35,442 nt of DNA from Bacteroidales bacterium UBA5326 (GTDB taxonomy: Bacteria > Bacteroidota > Bacteroidia > Bacteroidales > UBA932). Below, piece by piece: positions 1 through 8,361 of this stretch. Numbering within the stretch: position 1 is the first letter of the stretch; each line of letters begins with the position of its first letter. The DNA lies in NCBI GenBank assembly GCA_002408205.1, contig DHQY01000001.1, forward strand, positions 23,707 to 59,148, in the 5' to 3' direction. Under the pieces are notes generated by a model, which was not told the DNA's origin, did no database searches, and worked only from the letters and a program-made list of their open reading frames with translations. Position numbers and translations under genes: made by a program.

Positions 1-264
1 CCGCCTTCTCTGCGGGGTCTGTCAGAATTGTAGCTGCCTTCCCTGCGCGGTCTGTCAGAGTTGTAGCTGCCTTCTCTGCGGGGTCTGTCCGAGTTATAGC
101 CACCTTCTCTGCGCGGTCTGTCGGAATTGTAGCCACCTTCCCTGCGGGGTCTGTCGGAGTTGTAACCGCCTTCGCGGCGCGGTCTGTCGGAATTATAACC
201 ACCTTCACGGCGAGGTCTGTCGGAGTTATTGCCTCCTTCTCTCTGTGGCCGGTCGGAAGAATAC
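1..264 (-). repeat. 33-nt coding tandem repeat (about 8 copies)
   Basis: The core (ggtctgtc on the plus strand) recurs every 33 nt, starting at 16, 49, 82, 115, 148, 181, 214 and, degenerate, at 247. Each copy encodes 11 residues on the minus strand. Most differences between copies are at synonymous positions (AGA/CGC/CGT for Arg, CCC/CCG/CCT for Pro); Gly/Ser alternation and an Asn for Tyr are the main protein-level changes. There are no spacers between copies. Confidence 0.9.
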
Positions 265-449
265 CTTCCCTGGCCGGTACTACTCCTTCGATTCTCATCA
301 AAGTGTCTTTCCTGTCTGCGTTCACCGAAAGGTGCCCGCTCTCTTCTTTCTGCCGGGCGCTCATCACGAGCGGGGCCGGAACTTTTTATGCGCGCACGCT
401 GTTGGCGGGGCGCATTTCCCTCTCTCTGAGAGGATTCTTTCTTTTGCAT
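1..449 (-). CDS. Partial gene: Arg/Gly-rich repeat N-terminus, probably an RluB-type pseudouridine synthase
   Basis: The reading frame opens with ATG at 449 (MQKKESSQREG...) and runs off the left edge, so only about 149 N-terminal residues are visible. The first 60 residues are very rich in Arg, Glu and Gln. They are followed by about eight copies of an 11-residue unit, roughly YNSDRPRREGG, encoded by 33-nt tandem repeats. No enzyme domain is visible. In Bacteroidales, a long basic Arg/Gly/Asn/Tyr repeat extension at the N-terminus is typical of 23S rRNA pseudouridine synthases of the RluB family, where it probably contacts RNA. The S4 and catalytic domains would then lie outside the window. 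The family call is inference from composition and position. Another RNA-binding protein is possible. The start is supported by a TAnnTTTG box 19 nt upstream. Confidence 0.5.
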   Translation of the reverse strand, partial: MQKKESSQREGNAPRQQRARIKSSGPARDERPAERRERAPFGERRQERHFDENRRSSTGQGRYSSDRPQREGGNNSDRPRREGGYNSDRPRREGGYNSDRPRREGGYNSDRPRREGGYNSDRPRREGSYNSDRPRREGSYNSDRPRREG

Positions 450-468
450 TATTTTTTAATTTGAGCGG

Positions 469-476
469 CAAATGTA
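469..476 (-). promoter_or_regulatory. Bacteroidota -7 box (TACATTTG)
   Basis: It reads TACATTTG on the minus strand and matches TAnnTTTG. It ends 19 nt before the ATG at 449. No clear -33 TTTG partner is visible. Confidence 0.5.
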
Positions 477-500
477 CGTGAAATTTCTTAATATTGCATT

Positions 501-1760
501 ATGAAGTATCCTGCCTTTTTTCGATTGACTCCTTTAGTACGGGAAAATTTAAATGTTTCGCTTACAGCAGTTAAGACCAACCGGCTCCGTTCAGTCCTGA
601 CCATAATGATGATTGCCATTGGGATTATGGCTCTTGTGGGGATCCTTACGGCCATAGATGCCATAAAGGGATCTGTGACGGATAGTTTTAACAGTATGGG
701 CGCCAGCACCATTACCATTAAAGCGAAAGGATTTGCCGGTGAATCTTCAGAAAACCGCAGAAGGATTAGAAATACTTCCACCATTACTTATCAGCAGGCC
801 GAGATGTTTTCCGGAATCTATCCCGTGCCGGCAAATATTGCTATTTCCACTCCGGCCGGGAGTATGGTAACGGCAAGCTACGGGGCAGAGAAATCCAATC
901 CCGATCTGACAATTATGGGCGTGAACCAGTCCTATTTCATGGTTAATGTACTTGAATTGTTTTCGGGCAGAATTTTTTCCAATTATGAAATGACCTCGGC
1001 GGGTTTTGTGACGGTTATTGGCAACGGCATCGTGCCTTTGTTCGGAGGAATAGATCCGGTTGGGGAATTTCTGAATATTGAAGGACGTCGTTACCAGGTG
1101 ATAGGGGTTCTAAAAACCAAAGGGGCTTCTTTTGGCGGCGGCGCCGATAAGCAGTTATTTATCCCTTTGGGAAATGCCCGGAGTGTTTACGGCGGAGACG
1201 ACATGAATTACGAAATAAAGATTCAGCCGCTGGAAGGGGCAGATCCGCAGGAAGCCTATGAAGAGGCTGAGATACGGTTTCGCAATGTACGCCGGCTTTC
1301 GCCCACAGACGAAACCGATTTCAGGATTGAACGAAGCCAGGATATGCTGGAACGTTCCATGGAGACTATGCGAATTGTGACTATTGTGGCATTTATCATT
1401 GGTTTTATTACCCTGCTGGGCGCTGCCGTTGGTCTTATGAATATTATGCTTGTTTCTGTGAATGAGCGAACCCGTGAGATAGGTACCCGTAAGGCAATGG
1501 GGGCTACCTCAAGGACTATCAAACAACAATTCCTTTTTGAGGCTATTGTTATAGGACAGCTGGGCGGTTTGGGAGGTATTGTTCTGGGAATTTTAGCGGG
1601 AAACCTTACTTCGCTGGCTATGGATACGCCTTTTGTGGTTCCCTGGTTATGGATGCTTCTGGGCGTGGTGGTTTGCCTTGTGGTAAGTATACTTTCCGGT
1701 TATATCCCGGCCGTTCGTGCCAGCCGGCTGGATCCGATTGAGGCGCTTCGTTACGAATAA
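501..1760 (+). CDS. MacB/FtsX-type ABC transporter permease
   Basis: This 419-residue protein has the layout of the permease half of a MacB-like ABC exporter. It has a cytosolic N-terminus, a first membrane helix at about residues 33-52, a large periplasmic MacB_PCD domain (about 55-285), then three helices at about 290-315, 350-375 and 383-405 forming the FtsX domain. The coupling segment ERTREIGTRKAMGA and the C-terminal RASRLDPIEALRYE are characteristic of the family. Such permeases act with a separate or fused ATPase and usually with an adaptor and TolC-like channel to move lipids, peptides or drugs. There is no ATPase domain here and none next door, so the partner must be elsewhere. The gene stands alone, divergent from the gene at 449 and convergent with tonB 5 nt away. 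Substrate unknown. Confidence 0.88.
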   Translation: MKYPAFFRLTPLVRENLNVSLTAVKTNRLRSVLTIMMIAIGIMALVGILTAIDAIKGSVTDSFNSMGASTITIKAKGFAGESSENRRRIRNTSTITYQQAEMFSGIYPVPANIAISTPAGSMVTASYGAEKSNPDLTIMGVNQSYFMVNVLELFSGRIFSNYEMTSAGFVTVIGNGIVPLFGGIDPVGEFLNIEGRRYQVIGVLKTKGASFGGGADKQLFIPLGNARSVYGGDDMNYEIKIQPLEGADPQEAYEEAEIRFRNVRRLSPTDETDFRIERSQDMLERSMETMRIVTIVAFIIGFITLLGAAVGLMNIMLVSVNERTREIGTRKAMGATSRTIKQQFLFEAIVIGQLGGLGGIVLGILAGNLTSLAMDTPFVVPWLWMLLGVVVCLVVSILSGYIPAVRASRLDPIEALRYE

Positions 1761-1765
1761 ATCTT

Positions 1766-2518
1766 TTATCTGAGAGAGAAAATATAAGTGATTTTGCCTT
1801 CCTGAACGGCAGGAGCAGAACCACTTACGTTAAAACGGGCCTGAAGTGCAGCCTTTCTGGCAGCTTCCCAAAGCGTTCGGCTCTGTACGGTAGTGCCTTC
1901 AATGCCGGGTGTAGCGGCAGTCACTTTCCCGTAAGTGTCAACAAGAATCTTTACAACTACTTTTCCCGATGTGTTTTCTGGATATTCGGGCAACGGCAGC
2001 TTTCCCACAACCGACCGCCCTTCCAGTTGAGCGGAAGGTGTCCCGGCGGGATTCCCGTTGAGGACATTTCCGCCGGCATGTCCGGCCTGCGGATTGTCAG
2101 AGGCCAGCCGGGCTGTTTGTTCGCCCGCGGTGGTGTCTTTGTCGCGGCTTCTGAACAGAGCCCGTTCATTTATTACAGGAGGTTGGGGATCGGGAATTTC
2201 CACATCGCCCTGGTCTCCGGGGGTGCTTTCCCTGGTACGTTGAGTACCATCTGTCACCTTGGGCGCTTTGGCCAGCTGAACCAACTCGGGTTCTTTTTCC
2301 GGTACGGGCATGGGAGAACGGGGCTGTTCTCCCTGCTCGGCAATCAGCTGGAGCGGGACGGCAGGGGGTGTATCCTCGGGTTCAAATTCAATTTCAAGGG
2401 CGGGTTCCATCAGGGGCGGTATACTTTGCATCCCTGCCAGCACCAGAAAACCTGCCAGCAGTGAATGGATGATCACTGTGAGCAAGATCCCTGTGCTGTT
2501 GCCTTGAACCTTTTTCAT
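1766..2518 (-). CDS. TonB-family energy transducer
   Basis: This 250-residue TonB-like protein has an N-terminal membrane anchor at about residues 10-30, with a His (H18) where the functionally important His of E. coli TonB lies. A long Pro/Glu/Gln-rich periplasmic linker follows (about 40-160), then a C-terminal TonB domain (about 165-250) containing LPLPEYPENTSGKVVVKIL and ending in a strand-rich segment. TonB carries energy from the ExbB/ExbD motor to outer-membrane receptors, including SusC-type transporters. It is the last gene of truA-exbB-exbD-tonB and starts 6 nt after exbD stops. The divergent C-terminal domain suggests one of several TonB paralogues, so no exact symbol is given. Confidence 0.85.
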   Translation of the reverse strand: MKKVQGNSTGILLTVIIHSLLAGFLVLAGMQSIPPLMEPALEIEFEPEDTPPAVPLQLIAEQGEQPRSPMPVPEKEPELVQLAKAPKVTDGTQRTRESTPGDQGDVEIPDPQPPVINERALFRSRDKDTTAGEQTARLASDNPQAGHAGGNVLNGNPAGTPSAQLEGRSVVGKLPLPEYPENTSGKVVVKILVDTYGKVTAATPGIEGTTVQSRTLWEAARKAALQARFNVSGSAPAVQEGKITYIFSLR

Positions 2519-2524
2519 TATACG

Positions 2525-2938
2525 TTATTCCGGTGAGGTGGCCAAGATAATTTTATACTGATTGCGTTTGGCGATATTCATTACCTGTACTACCTGTTCC
2601 ATGGGAACGGATTTATCTACATATAAAGAAACCGTAGGATCTTCGCTGTTCTGCAGAAGTCCGCGCAGTTGTTCTTCAATTTCTCCGAATGGGATGGCGC
2701 TCTGACTGCCGTTTATATGATAAGAGAAAGTGCCTGCAGGCAGGTAATGTTTAATAGAAACGCTTATCTGCGCCTTGGATGATATCTGATTAGTGCTTTT
2801 TGGTAAAAGCAGTCTGAGCGCATTGGGATTAACGAGGGTGGAAGTGACCAAAAAGAAGATCAGCAACAGGAATACAATGTCTGTCATTGAGGACATACTG
2901 AATCCTGCTTCTATTTTGGAATTTCGTTTTATTGCCAT
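2525..2938 (-). CDS. exbD: ExbD/TolR biopolymer transport protein
   Basis: This 137-residue protein has one transmembrane helix near the N-terminus (about 20-36) and a periplasmic domain. Asp20, in SMTDIVFLLLIFF, is at the position of the essential proton-translocating Asp of ExbD (Asp25 in E. coli). The rest matches the ExbD/TolR periplasmic fold, including a VSLYVDKSVPMEQV segment. Together with the ExbB pentamer it forms the proton-driven motor that energises TonB. It lies between exbB (6-nt gap) and tonB (6-nt gap), which favours ExbD over TolR; no tolB or pal gene is nearby. Confidence 0.9.
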   Translation of the reverse strand: MAIKRNSKIEAGFSMSSMTDIVFLLLIFFLVTSTLVNPNALRLLLPKSTNQISSKAQISVSIKHYLPAGTFSYHINGSQSAIPFGEIEEQLRGLLQNSEDPTVSLYVDKSVPMEQVVQVMNIAKRNQYKIILATSPE

Positions 2939-2944
2939 AACTGG

Positions 2945-3616
2945 TTATTTAACAGGTTCCTGGAGAATATCCATAAATTCCAGTGTATAGGTTTCCATCT
3001 GGTTTATTATGTGCCCCACGCGCGCCGTCAGGTAGTTATACGCAAAATACGCCGGTATTCCAACCAGCAGACCGGCCACGGTGGTTACCATGGCGGTGTA
3101 AATGCCTCCGGAGAGCAATGTAATGTCAATATTGTTGCCGGCCATGGACATATTGTAAAAAGCCTGAATCATCCCTATGACAGTCCCCAAAAAGCCGACC
3201 ATTGGAGCGCCGCCGGAAATGGATGCCAGCACGGGAAGGCCCCGCTCCAGCCTGCCTACCTCGATATTGGCCTTGTTTTCAATGGCGGACCGGATATCGG
3301 GTACAGGCCTTCCAATATTGTGCAGACCTCTTTCAATGAGCCTCGAAATGGTCGTATTGTGATCTTCACACAGATGAATGGCTGCCTGTACTTTCCCTTC
3401 ATATATATATTCCTTTATGTTGTTCATGAAATTCTGGTCTACTTTGGCTGCTTTTCTGAGAACTACCAGACGTTCTCCGAATATATAAACGGCTATGATA
3501 GAAAGGGCCAGCAGTACAAGCATTAGCCAACCCCCTTTGGCGGCCATATCTAATAATGAAATTGAAGAGGCTTCCGCAACGGCCACAGCCTCGGTTTGAA
3601 GTACAAAGTTCAACAT
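2945..3616 (-). CDS. exbB: ExbB/TolQ/MotA proton channel protein
   Basis: This 223-residue inner-membrane protein has three membrane segments typical of ExbB: about residues 27-50, 130-155 and 170-195. The cytosolic domain lies between the first two. The Gly/Thr-rich second and third helices (GAPMVGFLGTVIGMIQAF; GGIYTAMVTTVAGLLVGIPAYF) line the proton path in this family. It would assemble as a pentamer around ExbD. Its ATG follows the truA stop by 1 nt, so the two genes are probably translationally coupled. The downstream tonB gene supports an ExbB role. Confidence 0.9.
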   Translation of the reverse strand: MLNFVLQTEAVAVAEASSISLLDMAAKGGWLMLVLLALSIIAVYIFGERLVVLRKAAKVDQNFMNNIKEYIYEGKVQAAIHLCEDHNTTISRLIERGLHNIGRPVPDIRSAIENKANIEVGRLERGLPVLASISGGAPMVGFLGTVIGMIQAFYNMSMAGNNIDITLLSGGIYTAMVTTVAGLLVGIPAYFAYNYLTARVGHIINQMETYTLEFMDILQEPVK

Positions 3617-3617
3617 A

Positions 3618-4397
3618 TCAATCTATTGTTTTTAAGTTTTCGTAATTAACTTTCCAGAGAAACAAACCTTCCGCCGGCACGGAATGACCGGCCATGGAAC
3701 GATTTTTCTCCTGTAATACCTGCAAAATCCATTCCACAGGTTTTTTCCCCCGCCCCACCTCGAGCAGCGTTCCCACCATGCATCGTACCATATTACGAAG
3801 AAATCTGTCGGCAGTGACTTCAAAAAAAAGCAGACTGGCCGAGGCAAACTCGGGGCAGGACGTATGCCAGCCGGCAGCTGAAACAGTGCAGATATTAGTT
3901 CCTGTCTGTGAATGCAGTTTTGAAAATGACGTAAAATCATGAGTGCCTGTCAGGAGTTCCGAGGCACGGTTCATGGCTTCAATATTGAGCGGTATGGGAG
4001 AATAGGTGCCGGGGGCCGCAGTAAGGTCGTCAAGGAATGGATCCTTTTGCAAACGAATGAAATAGCGATAGCTACGACTGGTTGCACCGAACCTGGCATG
4101 ACAGTCGCCGGATACGGGAAATATTCTGTGAATAATAATGTCCGGGGGCAATATGGCATTTATTTTGTATTCTACAGAACCGCGCTCAAAGACGTTTCCT
4201 GTATAGTCAAAATGAGCCCAGAAGTCCTTTGCGTGAACACCTGTGTCGGTCCTTCCGCATCCGGTAACGGAAACCGTCTCTCCCAAAAAAAGAAAGAGAG
4301 CATGCTCAAGGACGGCCTGCACGCTGGGGGCATTCTGCTGGATCTGCCAGCCGTGATACCGGGTTCCTTTGAACGACAGGTGTATAAAATAACGCAT
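3618..4397 (-). CDS. truA: tRNA pseudouridine(38-40) synthase TruA
   Basis: This 259-residue enzyme converts U38, U39 and U40 of the tRNA anticodon arm to pseudouridine. The start MRYFIHLSFKGTRYHGWQ and the catalytic motif GCGRTDTGVHA, with the nucleophilic Asp at residue 51, are diagnostic. The second half-domain contains ARFGATSRSYRYFI and FLRNMVRCMVGTLLEVG, as in bacterial TruA. The frame stays open to 4649, but the extra 84 residues overlap moxR on the other strand and do not resemble TruA, so ATG 4397 is taken as the start. A TATATTTG box 17 nt upstream supports this. It leads the truA-exbB-exbD-tonB operon. Confidence 0.93.
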   Translation of the reverse strand: MRYFIHLSFKGTRYHGWQIQQNAPSVQAVLEHALFLFLGETVSVTGCGRTDTGVHAKDFWAHFDYTGNVFERGSVEYKINAILPPDIIIHRIFPVSGDCHARFGATSRSYRYFIRLQKDPFLDDLTAAPGTYSPIPLNIEAMNRASELLTGTHDFTSFSKLHSQTGTNICTVSAAGWHTSCPEFASASLLFFEVTADRFLRNMVRCMVGTLLEVGRGKKPVEWILQVLQEKNRSMAGHSVPAEGLFLWKVNYENLKTID

Positions 4398-4405
4398 AAA
4401 GAGTG

Positions 4406-4422
4406 TATATTTGACAAATATA
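4406..4422. promoter_or_regulatory. Head-to-head divergent promoter pair, truA/moxR
   Basis: The sequence is TATATTTG, one A, then CAAATATA: a perfect 8-bp inverted repeat with a 1-nt spacer. Each arm matches the Bacteroidota -7 consensus TAnnTTTG, the left arm (4406-4413) for moxR and the right arm (4415-4422) for truA. The expected transcript starts would lie in or just past the opposite box, so the two promoters should compete for polymerase. No -33 TTTG was found at normal spacing for either. Confidence 0.55.
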
Positions 4423-4452
4423 TATGAAAAAACCATAACAGATAAAGCAAAT

Positions 4453-5445
<993 letters not shown>

Positions 5446-5454
5446 TATACCGTT

Positions 5455-6336
5455 ATGTCTGACGATTTGTTAAAAAACGTACGGAAAATTGAAATCAAGA
5501 CCCGGGGCCTGTCTCATCAGATATTTGCCGGTGAGTACCATTCCGCTTTTAAAGGCCGGGGTATGGCTTTTAGCGAAGTGCGGGAATACCGCTACGGAGA
5601 CGACGTGCGTAACATGGACTGGAACGTGACTGCACGCATGAACGTGCCATTCATCAAGGTTTTTGAAGAAGAGCGTGAATTAACGGTTGTCCTGCTGATT
5701 GATGTGAGCGGATCACGGATTTTCGGAACCCGGACAAAGCTGAAAAAAGATCTGCTGGCCGAGGTGGCGGCCGTGCTTAGTTTTTCTGCGTCTATCAATA
5801 ACGACAAGGTGGGTGCTTTGTTCTTCAGTGACAAAGTAGAGCAGTTTATCCCTCCCAAAAAAGGCCGTTCGCATTTGTTGAGAATTATTCGCGAGATGCT
5901 TGAATTTGAACCATCGGGCAGTGAGACGAATATTTCGGAAGCATTGCGTTTCCTTACCAACGCAATAAAAAAACGCTGTACTGCATTTCTCCTTTCCGAT
6001 ATGATAGATGTTGATGAAAGACAATATCCCCGGTTTGAAGAAGCAATGAAAATTGTGGTAAACAAACACGACATTGCCGCAATAAGACTGTACGATCCCC
6101 GTGAGGCCGAATTGCCGGCCATGGGCCTTGTCCGTTTTGCCGATGCCGAAACAAAACGGGAGCAATGGATTGACACTTCCGACCGCAATGTGCGTAATGC
6201 ATACGCCGCATGGTACAGGACTTCGAACGAAAACCTTAACAGGGTACTTAATAAATACCATGTCGATCACGTTCAGATAGCAACCGATCAGGATTATGTT
6301 CAACCACTTATCCGTCTTTTTAAAAGCAGGGCGTAA
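5455..6336 (+). CDS. DUF58 (VWA-like) protein, MoxR partner
   Basis: This 293-residue soluble protein carries the DUF58 signature around EVREYRYGDDVRNMDWNVTAR (residues 41-61), followed by a degenerate VWA fold with a MIDAS-like DVSGS at 83-87. DUF58 proteins nearly always sit beside moxR, and their VWA-like domain is a likely target of the ATPase. No signal peptide or membrane helix is apparent, so it should be cytosolic. It follows moxR by 9 nt and precedes the next gene by 12 nt. The biochemical role is not established in the family. Confidence 0.9.
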   Translation: MSDDLLKNVRKIEIKTRGLSHQIFAGEYHSAFKGRGMAFSEVREYRYGDDVRNMDWNVTARMNVPFIKVFEEERELTVVLLIDVSGSRIFGTRTKLKKDLLAEVAAVLSFSASINNDKVGALFFSDKVEQFIPPKKGRSHLLRIIREMLEFEPSGSETNISEALRFLTNAIKKRCTAFLLSDMIDVDERQYPRFEEAMKIVVNKHDIAAIRLYDPREAELPAMGLVRFADAETKREQWIDTSDRNVRNAYAAWYRTSNENLNRVLNKYHVDHVQIATDQDYVQPLIRLFKSRA

Positions 6337-6348
6337 TGCCATAAAGCA

Positions 6349-7368
6349 ATGAAGCCGAAACATCTTTTTTGTATTATTCTTTTGATTCCCGCTTTCTTGC
6401 AGGCCCAGTCCGGTTCAGAAAGCGTCCGATTGCCCGGGGTAACGCCAGCCGGTATCCGACAGGCACGGGAATCTGTGCTCGACAGGGACAGCATCCTTAT
6501 TGGGGATCAGGTCTGGTGGATCTTGTCGTTACCCGACCAGGCCAGGGACCCTTCTTTTACACGTTCTGTGGAAAGCCCGGAAATGCCGGGTGAAGCTGTC
6601 GAAGGCGTGGAGATCTTAGAGGGCGTGCGGTTCGACACCATTTTTCACAGAAAGAAAATGCAGGAAATTCAGGCCCGGATAAAACTGACGTCTTTCGACA
6701 GCGGATCCTATTCACTTCCGTATATGCCGTTGTTCCTTAAAAGAGTAGACGGAGGAACAGACACCCTGTGGTTTAAAGGTCCCGTCCTGTATGTAAACAC
6801 GATTCCCGTTGATACAACTTCTTTCAAAGCTTACGGGTTAAAACCCCAGATGAAATATCCCATAACCGCTGCCGAGATACTCTCTGTCGCGGGTCTTTTA
6901 CTTGCTTTGGCAGCTATTGTGTACCTGACGGTCCGGATTATAAGGCGCCGCAGACAAAACCTCCCGCTTTTCCATTCACTGAAACCCGCCGAACCGCCTC
7001 ATGTGGTGGCTCTTAAAGCGCTGGATAAAATAAGGGCCCAGCAGTTGTGGAAGACACAAAAGGTTAAGCATTATTATACGGTTCTGACAGATGTTTTACG
7101 TATATACTTCTATAACCGTTGGGGAATCCAGGCCATGGAACAGACGTCTGCCGAAATGCTCGGGTCGCTGAATTCTGTATCTGAAAAAGACGAATTGCTT
7201 ACGAAAGAGGTAATAACTGAGTTGCAGAAGGTCCTTAATACAAGCGATCTGGTTAAGTTTGCCAAGTATGTACCCGCTGAAAACGAGAATGAAGAATCAC
7301 TTGCACTGGCCGTGAAGTTTGTTACTTCCACTGCCCGTTACGAAGAAACTGAAAACAAGGAAGAATAA
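6349..7368 (+). CDS. DUF4381-like membrane protein of the Bat operon
   Basis: This 339-residue protein has a signal peptide (residues 1-20, ending LQAQ), a periplasmic domain of about 150 residues, one membrane helix (about 174-197, followed by RIIRRRRQ) and a cytosolic tail of about 140 residues. The tail, which begins with ALKALDKIRAQQLWKTQ and continues into an alpha-helical region, resembles DUF4381 proteins, which occupy the same place in moxR-VWA operons. The tail ends in LVKFAKYVPAE, close to a segment at the end of BatD (see findings). Function unknown. It probably links a periplasmic sensor or scaffold to the MoxR/DUF58 machinery. It is 12 nt after DUF58 and 2 nt before batA. Confidence 0.75.
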   Translation: MKPKHLFCIILLIPAFLQAQSGSESVRLPGVTPAGIRQARESVLDRDSILIGDQVWWILSLPDQARDPSFTRSVESPEMPGEAVEGVEILEGVRFDTIFHRKKMQEIQARIKLTSFDSGSYSLPYMPLFLKRVDGGTDTLWFKGPVLYVNTIPVDTTSFKAYGLKPQMKYPITAAEILSVAGLLLALAAIVYLTVRIIRRRRQNLPLFHSLKPAEPPHVVALKALDKIRAQQLWKTQKVKHYYTVLTDVLRIYFYNRWGIQAMEQTSAEMLGSLNSVSEKDELLTKEVITELQKVLNTSDLVKFAKYVPAENENEESLALAVKFVTSTARYEETENKEE

Positions 7369-7370
7369 TT

Positions 7371-8357
7371 ATGTTTTTTGAATACCCGAATCTCCTCTAC
7401 CTGTTACTGCTGCTTATTCCGGCGGCAGGTTACTATATTTACAGGGAAATAAAGGGGAATGCTCCGTCGCTGCAGGTCTCTACTTTGCAGCCTTTCGCCG
7501 GGGAAAGAAAATCCCTGAAACATTTTTTGCGTCACGTTCCTTTTGCCCTCAGAATGATTGCCATGGCCGCCATTATTGTAGCTATTGCCCGTCCGCGTTC
7601 CTCATCTGACTTTGAGACAACAAATACCGAAGGGATAGATATCGTTCTGGCCATGGACGTTTCCACCTCTATGCTTGCCAGGGATTTTAACCCCGACAGA
7701 ATTGCCGCTGCAAGAGATATTGCGGTGCAGTTCATTGCCGAGAGACCATCAGACAGGATAGGCATAGTGGTCTTTGCCGGTGAAGCCTATACGCAATGCC
7801 CTCTGACCACAGATCGCATAACCCTTATCAATATGATGAAGGAAGTTCAGACCGGACTCATTGAGGACGGGACAGCCATTGGCAACGGGCTGGCAACCGC
7901 AGTGGCACGATTAAAAGACTCCGATGCGGTAAGCCGGGTTATCATTCTGCTGACCGACGGGGTGAACAACAGGGGAGAGATTGCTCCGCTGACAGCAGCC
8001 GAAATTGCCCGTACGTACGGTGTTCGCGTATATACCATAGGAGTGGGAGCCCAGGGAATGGCTCCTTATCCGGTGATGACTCCGTACGGAGTACAGATAC
8101 AACAGGTTCAGGTGGAAATTGATGAAGAATTGCTTAAGCAGATAGCCACTCTTACAGATGGCGAGTATTTCAGGGCAACCGACAATACAAAGCTTATGTC
8201 CATATACAGCCAGATCAACCAGATGGAAAAGAGCAGAACGCTGGTAGATTCCTTTCCCGTCTACAAAGAGCTGTTCATGAAATATGCGCTTATTGCTCTG
8301 GCTGCGCTGGCGCTGGAATATTTGTTGCGATGGCTTGTTTTACGCAGAATACCGTAG
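7371..8357 (+). CDS. batA: BatA, membrane-anchored VWA protein
   Basis: This 328-residue protein has two N-terminal membrane helices (about 8-25 and 57-74), a von Willebrand factor A domain (about 88-290) and a C-terminal helix (about 303-322). The metal-binding MIDAS is intact: DVSTS at 96-100, with later Thr and Asp in the LLTDGVNNRG segment. BatA is part of the Bacteroides aerotolerance (Bat) complex, first linked to oxygen tolerance in B. fragilis, and is a likely client of MoxR. The upstream gene ends 2 nt before it; batB starts 4 nt after it. Confidence 0.92.
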   Translation: MFFEYPNLLYLLLLLIPAAGYYIYREIKGNAPSLQVSTLQPFAGERKSLKHFLRHVPFALRMIAMAAIIVAIARPRSSSDFETTNTEGIDIVLAMDVSTSMLARDFNPDRIAAARDIAVQFIAERPSDRIGIVVFAGEAYTQCPLTTDRITLINMMKEVQTGLIEDGTAIGNGLATAVARLKDSDAVSRVIILLTDGVNNRGEIAPLTAAEIARTYGVRVYTIGVGAQGMAPYPVMTPYGVQIQQVQVEIDEELLKQIATLTDGEYFRATDNTKLMSIYSQINQMEKSRTLVDSFPVYKELFMKYALIALAALALEYLLRWLVLRRIP

Positions 8358-8361
8358 ATTT

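Noticed and set aside
1..264. Possible CRISPR array from regular 33-nt units
   Set aside because: Units adjoin directly with no spacers, and they stay in one reading frame coding for an 11-residue repeat.
2027..2464. Plus-strand frame of 145 residues opposite tonB
   Set aside because: It is antisense to the Pro-rich linker, with no recognisable domain and no promoter.
4411..4452. TTG start for MoxR adding 14 residues
   Set aside because: The TTG is inside the -7 box; ATG 4453 gives family length.
8284..8361. Upstream extension of BatB
   Set aside because: It is the shifted frame of the batA end (Arg/Trp/Leu-rich) and has no family match; ATG 8362 fits.
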